Of a stretch of 64,000 nt of DNA, positions 23,961-30,685 are shown one piece after another. The DNA is from CADDZP01 sp035948135 (GTDB taxonomy: Bacteria; Actinomycetota; Acidimicrobiia; Acidimicrobiales; AC-14): assembly GCA_035948135.1 (NCBI GenBank), contig DASZJL010000022.1, positions 1-64,000 on the forward strand. Direction: 5' to 3'. The position numbers and the translations under genes were made by a program. The notes under the pieces are model-generated. The model saw nothing but the letters and a program-made list of their open reading frames with translations. It had not been told where the DNA came from and ran no database searches. Position 1 is the first letter of the stretch, and every line of letters begins with the position of its first letter.

Positions 23961-25274
23961 ATGCTGGAGTTCCCACGCGGTTTCCGCTCGTTGCGGCTCG
24001 CTCGGGGCCAGCCACTGCACGCGAGACTCGGGCCCGTGGCTCCCTCACTCCCCCTGCGGACCCGGGTGGCGACCGGCGCCGGGCTGGCCGTCGCCGGGCT
24101 CTCCCGGCGGGTCGGCGCGGGCGAAGGGTCGGTGATCGGGGGCCGGGTGCTGCTGGCCGTCGACCCGGGGGCGCTCACGCGGCTGGCCGCCGGGCGACCG
24201 GTCGCCCTGGTCTCGGGGACCAACGGCAAGACGACGACCACGAGCATGCTGGCGGCCGCCCTGGGCACCCTGGGTCCGGTCGTCACCAACTCGACCGGGG
24301 CCAACCTCATGAGCGGGTTGGTGACGACGCTGGCCCGGGGCCGCGCGGGGGCGCCGGCAGTGCTCGAGGTCGACGAGGGGCTGCTGCCCAGGGCCGTGGC
24401 CGGGCTGCACCCGTCGGTGGTGCTGCTCCTGAACCTCAGCCGCGATCAGCTCGACCGCATCGGCGAGGTGCGCATTCATGCTCAGCGCTGGCGCGCTGCA
24501 CTCGAGGGCGCGCCCTCCACCGCAGTGGTGGCCAACGCCGACGACCCGCTGGTCGTGTGGGCAGCAGGCCTGGCGCGTCAAGTGACGTGGGTCGGCACCG
24601 GGCAGCGCTGGCGCCTCGACGCCTACTCGTGCCCGAACTGCGGCGAGCAGATCGACTGGGACGACAGCGGGCACTGGGCGTGCACCAACTGTTCGCTGGC
24701 TCGCCCCCAGACGCACCTCTCCTTGGAAGGCGAAGACGTCGTACTCGCCGACGGCCGGCGGGTGCAGTTGCAATTGCAGCTTCCGGGCTGGCCCAACCGG
24801 GCGAACGCGGCGATGGCCGCGGCCGGCGCCGAGGTCGTCGGTGTCGATGTAGTCGACGGGTTAGCGGCCATGGGCACGGTTGCCCACGTTGCCGGGCGCT
24901 ATCAGGTGTTGTCGGTCGACGGCGTTCGGGTTCGTCTGCTCCTGGCGAAGAACCCCGCGGGTTGGGCCGAGGCGCTGGACTTGCTGCGTCCGGCGCCGAT
25001 GCCCGTCGTCGTCGGCATCAACGCCCGCATCCCCGACGGCCGGGATCCTTCGTGGCTATGGGATGTGCCGTTCGAGCGCCTGCGGGGCCGGCTGGTGATC
25101 GCCACCGGCGACCGCGGCCGCGACCTCGCCGTGCGGCTGCGGTACGCGGAGGTCGAGCACCGCTTCGTCGACGGGTATCTCGATGCCGTTCGGGCGACCG
25201 GCGCGACCGACATCGACCTCGCCGCCAACTACACGTCGTTCCAAGACGCCCGCCGGGAGCTGGCGCGTGCCTGA
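23961..25274 (+). CDS. murT: MurT, ligase subunit of lipid II isoglutaminyl synthase
   Basis: MurT is a Mur-ligase homologue that activates the D-Glu carboxylate of lipid II with ATP for amidation. The 437 residues show the P-loop VSGTNGKTTTTSML (84-97), LNLSRDQLDRIGE, and a four-cysteine zinc ribbon (Cys224, Cys227, Cys241, Cys244) inserted in the middle domain, characteristic of MurT and absent from MurC-F. The DUF1727 C-terminal domain follows. ATG 23961 was chosen; the open frame upstream lacks homology. The stop overlaps gatD by 8 bases. Confidence 0.94.
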   Translation: MLEFPRGFRSLRLARGQPLHARLGPVAPSLPLRTRVATGAGLAVAGLSRRVGAGEGSVIGGRVLLAVDPGALTRLAAGRPVALVSGTNGKTTTTSMLAAALGTLGPVVTNSTGANLMSGLVTTLARGRAGAPAVLEVDEGLLPRAVAGLHPSVVLLLNLSRDQLDRIGEVRIHAQRWRAALEGAPSTAVVANADDPLVVWAAGLARQVTWVGTGQRWRLDAYSCPNCGEQIDWDDSGHWACTNCSLARPQTHLSLEGEDVVLADGRRVQLQLQLPGWPNRANAAMAAAGAEVVGVDVVDGLAAMGTVAHVAGRYQVLSVDGVRVRLLLAKNPAGWAEALDLLRPAPMPVVVGINARIPDGRDPSWLWDVPFERLRGRLVIATGDRGRDLAVRLRYAEVEHRFVDGYLDAVRATGATDIDLAANYTSFQDARRELARA

Positions 25275-26001
25275 CCGGGTCTCGATCGCGCTGCTGTATC
25301 CCGAGCTCCTCGGCACCTACGGCGACGGCGGGAACGCTGCGGTGCTCGCCGAGCGGTTGCGCTGGCGCGGGATCGAGACCGATGTCCTCACCCTCGGCGC
25401 CGGCGCCACCGTGCCGACGTCGTGCGACATCTACCTGATGGGCGGCGGCGAAGACGGCCCCCAGGCGCTGGCAGCGCGTGAGCTCAGCGAGAGCGGCGCC
25501 CTGCATGCGGCGGTCGACAACGGCGCAGTCGTCTTCGGCACGTGTGCGGGCATCCAGGTGCTCGGCCACGAGTTCGCCAACCCCGACGGCACCCCCCATC
25601 CCGGCCTCGGCCTGTTGGACGTCCGAACGCTGCGGGGCACGGGCCAGCGCGCCATTGGCGAGCTGTTGTCAGAGCCCGTCGTCGACGGCCTCCCCACCCT
25701 CACCGGCTTCGAGAACCACGGCGCCGTCACCCATCTCGGTCCCGGCGTGCAACCGCTGGGCCGTGTCGTGCGCGGTGTCGGCAACGGCGGAGGCGACGGC
25801 TCCGAGGGCGCCGTCTCCGGCCGAATCCTCGCCACTTACATGCACGGCCCCGCCCTGGCGCGCAACCCTGCACTCGCCGACCTGCTGCTGTCCTGGGTCG
25901 TCGGCTCGCCGCTGACGCCGCTCGACGACGCCGAGGTCGACGAGCTCCGCGCCGAGCGCTTGCGGTTCGTGCGAAGGGGCCGTTGGCGGCGCAACCGCTA
26001 A
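25267..26001 (+). CDS. gatD: GatD, glutaminase subunit of lipid II isoglutaminyl synthase
   Basis: A class I glutamine amidotransferase (GATase_3/CobQ-type) that supplies ammonia to MurT, turning D-iso-Glu into D-iso-Gln in peptidoglycan. The 244 residues contain the nucleophile in VFGTCAGIQVLG (Cys93) and the histidine in TYMHGP (His193). The N-terminal ALLYPELLGTYGDGGNAAVL matches the family. GTG 25267 overlaps murT by 8 bases. Amidation raises cross-linking and affects beta-lactam and lysozyme sensitivity in other Gram-positives. Confidence 0.94.
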   Translation: MPDRVSIALLYPELLGTYGDGGNAAVLAERLRWRGIETDVLTLGAGATVPTSCDIYLMGGGEDGPQALAARELSESGALHAAVDNGAVVFGTCAGIQVLGHEFANPDGTPHPGLGLLDVRTLRGTGQRAIGELLSEPVVDGLPTLTGFENHGAVTHLGPGVQPLGRVVRGVGNGGGDGSEGAVSGRILATYMHGPALARNPALADLLLSWVVGSPLTPLDDAEVDELRAERLRFVRRGRWRRNR

Positions 26002-26035
26002 CTGCGAACTGCGGCTCTCGAGGGGCGCTCGGCCG

Positions 26036-26080
26036 CTATTGCTGAGTTGTGTGCGCTACCCGCACATAAGTCAGCAATAG
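26036..26080. terminator. Bidirectional hairpin between gatD and the lipoate ligase-family gene
   Basis: A perfect 10-bp stem (CTATTGCTGA with TCAGCAATAG) encloses an inner near-perfect 8-bp stem (TGTGTGCG with CGCACATA). It lies between convergent genes and has no T tract, so it is probably a bidirectional terminator or an mRNA 3'-end stabiliser. Confidence 0.7.
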
Positions 26081-26101
26081 CAACAGGACGCCTCGACACA
26101 C

Positions 26102-26794
26102 CTACGCCGGAAGTGCCTCGATGAACGCCCGCTCGAGCTCGTTGCCATCCATCGGGAGGGCGCCTGCGACGTTGCGGATCCCCGCTGCCCCTTCTGTGCC
26201 GAGGTTCAGCAGCCGGGACATCTCGTCGGGATCCCAGCGCAGCAGCGCGGCGCACTGGAAGAGGGCGCCGGCTCGGGTGCGGCGCTGGGCGAGGCCGACG
26301 ACTTTGCGGCCGTCGACGGTGACCTCGCCCGGGCCGATGCCGGCGAAGCAGACCTGGCGACACCACGGCGTACAGATCAGCGGACCGTCGTGCCAGGCCG
26401 CCGGCACCTCGAGGGCGGCCAGCGCGTCGACCCACGCTCGACCGAGCCAGTGGAAGGAGCGGCCGACGTCGTCCTCCCAGAGCGGATCGCCCGACGGCAA
26501 CAGCACGTCGACCCACAGCACTTCGCCGGGCCCGACGAGCACCGCTCCTCCCCCGCTGCGACGGCGCACGACCGGCACGCCGCGCTCTTCGACGGCCGGC
26601 TGCGTGCTGCCGAGCACCAACGCCGGCGAGGTGACCTCGACAACCCGAGCAATGCGCTCGATCGACTCAGGCAGCGGGCGGCCGTGGACCTCGGCCGCCG
26701 TGCCGCGGACGTGCTCTACGCGGATAGCGCGGCGCCGTGCTGGAGGTACGGCTCCCAGTGGGGGTGGACCGTGCCCACGGCGACGATGATCCAC
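26102..26794 (-). CDS. Lipoate/biotin protein ligase family protein (LplA/LipM-like)
   Basis: A cofactor-ligase fold protein with VVRRRSGGGAVLVGPGEVLWV (the RRxSGGGxV adenylate-binding motif) and a later GRKVVGLAQRRTRAGALFQC. The family attaches lipoate, octanoate or biotin to acyl domains; substrate is not decided here. The start is uncertain: homology (RVEHVRGTAAEVHGRPLPE) begins at about 26727, yet no ATG, GTG or TTG lies near it. The closest upstream is GTG 26794, which overlaps the HNH gene by 79 bases and adds a Pro/Arg-rich segment. The gene is translationally downstream of the HNH gene. Confidence 0.82.
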   Translation of the reverse strand: MDHRRRGHGPPPLGAVPPARRRAIRVEHVRGTAAEVHGRPLPESIERIARVVEVTSPALVLGSTQPAVEERGVPVVRRRSGGGAVLVGPGEVLWVDVLLPSGDPLWEDDVGRSFHWLGRAWVDALAALEVPAAWHDGPLICTPWCRQVCFAGIGPGEVTVDGRKVVGLAQRRTRAGALFQCAALLRWDPDEMSRLLNLGTEGAAGIRNVAGALPMDGNELERAFIEALPA

Positions 26795-27225
26795 GTCAGC
26801 TCCTTGGGCGCGGTGGGCTGACGCCGGAGCGCGAGCCCGCTCTCGTGCAGGAGCCGGTCTTCCTTCTTGGTGTTGCACGGCCGGCAGGCGGCCACCACGT
26901 TCTCCCAGATGTGCTGGCCGCCGCGGCTGCGGGGGACGACGTGGTCGATGTTCTCGGCGTGGGCACCGCAGTACTGGCAGCGGTGGCCGTCGCGGGCGAA
27001 CACCGCCCGCCGGTTGAGCGCGGCCCGGGCCCGGAACGGCACCTTGACGAAGTAGGTGAGCCTGATCACCGACGGCACCGGGAACGTCGACCGCTCGGAG
27101 TGCAGCTCGTGGTCGGTGGAGTGGATGACCTCGGCCTTCTCCTTGAGCACCAGCACCACGGCCCGCCGGATGGGTACGACGCAGAGAGGCTCGTAGGTCG
27201 CGTTGAGCACCAGCGTCTTAGCCAC
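26716..27225 (-). CDS. HNH endonuclease (HNH_5 type)
   Basis: A 169-residue protein with an N-terminal beta-rich domain (KTLVLNATYEPLCVVPIRRA) and an HNH nuclease with two zinc-binding CxxC pairs (CQYC and CRPC), plus IDHVVPRSRGGQHIWENV. This form is a single-copy, highly conserved housekeeping protein in actinobacteria and cyanobacteria, not a typical restriction or homing enzyme; its target is not established. The start is GTG 27225. A TACCCT box lies about 45 bases upstream. Confidence 0.92.
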   Translation of the reverse strand: MAKTLVLNATYEPLCVVPIRRAVVLVLKEKAEVIHSTDHELHSERSTFPVPSVIRLTYFVKVPFRARAALNRRAVFARDGHRCQYCGAHAENIDHVVPRSRGGQHIWENVVAACRPCNTKKEDRLLHESGLALRRQPTAPKELTWIIVAVGTVHPHWEPYLQHGAALSA

Positions 27226-27300
27226 GGGTCAGTTCCCGGCGCTCGCTGGTGGCACGCTCACGGCTCGCGAGGGTAACAGGAGCGCTCAACTACCCCGGGG

Positions 27301-27522
27301 TCAACCGGCGACTCGGGGATACTCCCGGCACCAGTGCAGGTAGGCGACGACGTCGGCCGGGTCCGGCTCACGGTCAGGGTCGCCGTACTGGGTCTGCAGG
27401 CGGAAGCGGAGATATGCCGCGTCGGGCGCTGGAACCGGCGGCCACCGGTGCCACCAACCGGGCTGCGCCAACCGCACGACCTGCCTGAGTGCGACCAGCC
27501 ACAGCCCGGGGCGCGCCAGCAC
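27301..27522 (-). CDS. Conserved actinobacterial protein of unknown function
   Basis: About 73 residues, with a short amphipathic start and the conserved-looking run WWHRWPPVPAPDAAYLRFR followed by YGDPDREPDPADVVAYLHWC. From memory, similar short proteins with a YGDP and VVAYLxWC pattern occur across actinobacteria. The reading frame continues upstream into the ROK gene without an ordinary start, so GTG 27522 was used. It lies 32 bases after the ROK stop, probably in the same unit. Function unknown. Confidence 0.6.
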   Translation of the reverse strand: MLARPGLWLVALRQVVRLAQPGWWHRWPPVPAPDAAYLRFRLQTQYGDPDREPDPADVVAYLHWCREYPRVAG

Positions 27523-27554
27523 CGAGACGGCAACCCGCCACCACCAACGCCCGC

Positions 27555-28466
27555 TCAGGACGACCCCCGCAGCCCCCGCCAGCCGACGGCCCCGGCCCCG
27601 ACAAGTGGCCCGTCCCCGCCGAGGCCGACAGGGACGATGCGGGCCCCGGCCGAGAAGTCGAGGCGAGCACGGGCGTCGAGCTCGGCCTGGGCGGCGGCGA
27701 AGAACGGGTCGCCGAGCCCCAGGGCGACCGAGCCGCCGACGACCGCCAGGCGGAGGTCGAGCAGGTTGGCCACCGAGGCAACGGCCCGACCGACGAGCGT
27801 CGCGGCGCGCGCCACCGTCGGCGGGTCGGCCTCGGCTGCGGGACGACCGGTGGCGGCGGCGATCGCCAACCCCGAGGCCTCGGCTTCGAGGCACCCGCGA
27901 CCGCCGCAGGCGCACACGCGGCCCTCGGGCTCGACGATGACGTGGCCGATGTGGCCGGCGTTGCCGGACTCGCCGTCCAGCAGGCGTCCGTCGAGGACGA
28001 TGCCACCGCCGACGCCGGTCGACACCACCATGGCGATGAAGTTGTCGACGCCCGCCGCCGCGCCTCGCCATCCCTCGCCCAACGCCAGGGCCTTGGCGTC
28101 GTTGTCGACGAAGGTCGGCAGCCCTGTCGCCGACGCGAGCCGCGCCCGCAGCGGAAAGCGGCGCCAGCCGGGGATGTTCAGCGGCGAGACCTCCTCGCCG
28201 CCCCGGGTCATGGGTCCCCCACAGCCCACCCCGCACACCACGACCTCCCCCCCACCCGACCCCGCCCTCCGCCCCCGCGGCGGCTCCGCCGCCGCGGATC
28301 CACCCCCGACCGCGTCGACCAGCGCGAGGAGCACCGAGAACAGCGTTTCGGCGTCGGCATGGCGCGGCGTCGGGCTCGTCGCCGACGTCACCAGTTCGCC
28401 CTCAGCGGTCACCAAGCCGGCGGCCATCTTGGTGCCGCCGACGTCGACGCCGAGGGCTAGATCCAT
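27555..28466 (-). CDS. ROK family sugar kinase (glucokinase-like)
   Basis: A 303-residue ROK kinase: N-terminal phosphate loop GVDVGGTKMAAG, catalytic VDNDAKALALGE, STGVGGGIVLDG, and the structural zinc site with His in GHIGHVI and CACGGRGCLE. The lack of an HTH domain means a kinase, not a ROK repressor. Probably phosphorylates glucose or another hexose. A Gly/Ala-rich insertion near residues 50-75 is unusual. ATG 28466 lies 24 bases from the divergent MoxR start, with overlapping -10 boxes. A second ROK kinase is at 53558. Confidence 0.9.
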   Translation of the reverse strand: MDLALGVDVGGTKMAAGLVTAEGELVTSATSPTPRHADAETLFSVLLALVDAVGGGSAAAEPPRGRRAGSGGGEVVVCGVGCGGPMTRGGEEVSPLNIPGWRRFPLRARLASATGLPTFVDNDAKALALGEGWRGAAAGVDNFIAMVVSTGVGGGIVLDGRLLDGESGNAGHIGHVIVEPEGRVCACGGRGCLEAEASGLAIAAATGRPAAEADPPTVARAATLVGRAVASVANLLDLRLAVVGGSVALGLGDPFFAAAQAELDARARLDFSAGARIVPVGLGGDGPLVGAGAVGWRGLRGSS

Positions 28467-28474
28467 AGGACCGG

Positions 28475-28480
28475 ACAGTA
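28475..28480 (-). promoter_or_regulatory. -10 element of the ROK kinase
   Basis: TACTGT on the minus strand, 8 bases before ATG 28466. It shares its TA with the plus-strand box of MoxR. Confidence 0.55.
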
Positions 28481-28484
28481 GGCT
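28479..28484 (+). promoter_or_regulatory. -10 element of moxR
   Basis: TAGGCT, 6 bases before GTG 28491. It overlaps the minus-strand box of the ROK kinase by two bases (TA). Confidence 0.6.
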
Positions 28485-28490
28485 TCGGAG

Positions 28491-29471
28491 GTGGCCAGGC
28501 AGCGGGTCGGCGCGCGCACCATCCAGTCGTTCGCCCAGAAGTTCGACGCCATCGTCGACAACATCACCGAGGTGATCCAGGGCAAGGACGAGCCCATTCG
28601 CCTCGCCCTCGTGTGCCTGATGGCCGAGGGCCACTTGCTCATCGAGGACGTGCCGGGCGTGGGCAAGACCAGTCTGGCCAAGGCGCTGGCGGCCAGCGTC
28701 GACGCCAGCTGGCACCGCATCCAGTTCACGCCCGACCTCCTGCCGTCCGACGTCACCGGCGTCACCGTGTGGAACCGCGCGACCGGCACCTTCGAGTTCC
28801 GGGCGGGCGGAATCTTTGCCAACGTCGTGCTCGGCGACGAGATCAACCGGGCCTCGCCGAAGACCCAGTCAGCCCTCCTCGAAGCCATGGAGGAGCGGCA
28901 GGTGACCGTCGACTCCACCACCTACCGGCTCGACTCGCCGTTCATGGTGATCGCCACCCAGAACCCCATCGAGCACGAAGGCACCTATCCCTTGCCCGAA
29001 AGCCAGCTCGACCGCTTCCTGATGCGGATCCGCATGGGCTATCCGGCCCGGAAGGCCGAGATCGCCATCCTCGACACCCACGGGGGTGCCACGGCGGCCG
29101 TCGACGACTTGAGCCCGGTGGCGTCGGCCGCCGACGTGAACGCCATGATCACGCTGGCGCAGTCGGTGCACGTGGCGCCCAGCCTGAAGGGCTACATCGT
29201 CGACTTGGCCGAGGCCACCCGCCGCCACCGCGACCTCGCCATTGGCGTGTCCCCACGCGCCGCCCTCGGGCTGCAGCGCGCGGCCCGCGCCCGGGCCGCG
29301 GCGCTCGGCCGCGAGTACGTCGTCCCCGACGACCTCAAGGATCTTGCGTTCCCGGTGCTCGAGCACCGGCTGTCCCTCACGCCCGAGGCCCAGATGCGCG
29401 GAGTCGCCCGGGCCGACGTACTGGCCGACGCGGTCGGCAGCGTGAAGGTGCCCACCGGGCGCACCGGGTGA
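28491..29471 (+). CDS. MoxR family AAA+ ATPase
   Basis: A MoxR chaperone-like ATPase of 326 residues. It carries Walker A in EDVPGVGKTSLAKALA, Walker B as VLGDEINRASPKTQSALLEAM, the sensor region ATQNPIEHEGTYPLPE, and QLDRFLMRI. MoxR proteins act with VWA or DUF58 proteins to remodel or insert metal into client complexes. GTG 28491 is preceded by a -10 box; the stop overlaps DUF58 as GTGA. It heads a three-gene operon with DUF58 and a transglutaminase, a conserved actinobacterial arrangement. Confidence 0.95.
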   Translation: MARQRVGARTIQSFAQKFDAIVDNITEVIQGKDEPIRLALVCLMAEGHLLIEDVPGVGKTSLAKALAASVDASWHRIQFTPDLLPSDVTGVTVWNRATGTFEFRAGGIFANVVLGDEINRASPKTQSALLEAMEERQVTVDSTTYRLDSPFMVIATQNPIEHEGTYPLPESQLDRFLMRIRMGYPARKAEIAILDTHGGATAAVDDLSPVASAADVNAMITLAQSVHVAPSLKGYIVDLAEATRRHRDLAIGVSPRAALGLQRAARARAAALGREYVVPDDLKDLAFPVLEHRLSLTPEAQMRGVARADVLADAVGSVKVPTGRTG

Positions 29472-30685
29472 TCACCGCACGCGGCTGGACCCTGCTCATC
29501 GGCTCGGCCGTGCTGTGGGTCGCCGGTCGCTTGCTCGGCGCCGTCGACCTCTTCGTCCTGGGCACCGGCGGCGCCGCCCTGGTCGGCCTCGCCACGCTGC
29601 TCTCGCGGTTGCCGGGGCCGCGCCTCGACGTCCATCGCGAGCTCCATCCGCCTCGGGTCTACGCCGGCACCGAGAGCCGAGTGGAGCTCGTCGTCCGCAA
29701 CGTCGGCAGCCGGCGCACGCCGGTCTTCGGGCTCCGCGATCCGTTCGACGGCGGGCGTCGCCAAGCACGCTTCCTCGTGTCGCCGCTCGCTCCGGGCGAG
29801 TCGGCCCGGGCTGCCTACCGGCTGCCTACCGAGCGGCGGGGCATCTTCACCCTCGGCCCCCTGGAGGCGAGCATCACCGACCCCTTCGGCCTGGCGTCGC
29901 GCACCATCCGGGTGGCAGGGGCCAGCGAGCTCACCGTCTACCCCCACGTCGACTCCGTCGCCCCGCTCCCCCACACCCGCGGTGACGACCCCCTGAGTGG
30001 GGCCGACCATCCCACCGGCGTCGCCCTCTCGGGCGAGGACTTCTACGCCCTGCGGGCCTATGAGGTCGGTGACGACCTGCGCCGGGTGCACTGGCCGTCG
30101 ACGGCCCGCCTCGACGAGCTGATGATCCGCCAGAACGAGATGCCCTGGCAGGCCCGCGTCACCGTGCTGCTCGACGTCCGCTCGCGGGCCCACAGTGGCG
30201 AGTCACTCGAGCTCGCGGTGTCGGCGGCGGCGAGCATCGTGGCCGCCTGCTGGCAGCGGGGCTCGCTCGTCCGCCTGGTGACGACCAACGGCGTCGACTC
30301 CGGGTACGGCGCCCGCAACGCCCACGTCGAGGCGATCATGGAGACGCTCGCCAGCGTGACGGCAACGCGCGACGACCGCCTCAGCGGCGTGCTCGGCAGC
30401 CTCACCAAGCCCGGAAACGCGGGCGGCCTGGTGGCCCTGTTCACCGCGGATGCGCCCTCCAAGGAAGTCCAAAACGTGGCCCGCCTGCAGTGGCGGTTCG
30501 CGTCGCTCACCGTCGTCCTGTTCGACCGGAGCGCCTACGACCCCACAGTTGCCGCCCAAAGCCGGCGCGGAGCGGCCCCGGCCGTGGCGTCGATCGTCCA
30601 CGTCGACGGGTCGCATCCATTTGCGGCCGCCTGGAACACGGCTTTCAGCGGACGGTCGGTCATGGCCGGTCGGGGGTTCGGCTGA
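29468..30685 (+). CDS. DUF58 domain membrane protein
   Basis: A 405-residue protein with two N-terminal membrane helices (WTLLIGSAVLWVAG; LFVLGTGGAALVGLATLL) and a DUF58 domain carrying GEDFYALRAYEVGDDLRRVHW followed by a VWA-like half (VTVLLDVRSRAHSG). DUF58 proteins are the usual partners of MoxR ATPases. GTG 29468 overlaps moxR by 4 bases, and the stop shares one base with the next ATG. The biochemical role is unknown; cell-envelope functions are often proposed. Confidence 0.93.
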   Translation: MITARGWTLLIGSAVLWVAGRLLGAVDLFVLGTGGAALVGLATLLSRLPGPRLDVHRELHPPRVYAGTESRVELVVRNVGSRRTPVFGLRDPFDGGRRQARFLVSPLAPGESARAAYRLPTERRGIFTLGPLEASITDPFGLASRTIRVAGASELTVYPHVDSVAPLPHTRGDDPLSGADHPTGVALSGEDFYALRAYEVGDDLRRVHWPSTARLDELMIRQNEMPWQARVTVLLDVRSRAHSGESLELAVSAAASIVAACWQRGSLVRLVTTNGVDSGYGARNAHVEAIMETLASVTATRDDRLSGVLGSLTKPGNAGGLVALFTADAPSKEVQNVARLQWRFASLTVVLFDRSAYDPTVAAQSRRGAAPAVASIVHVDGSHPFAAAWNTAFSGRSVMAGRGFG

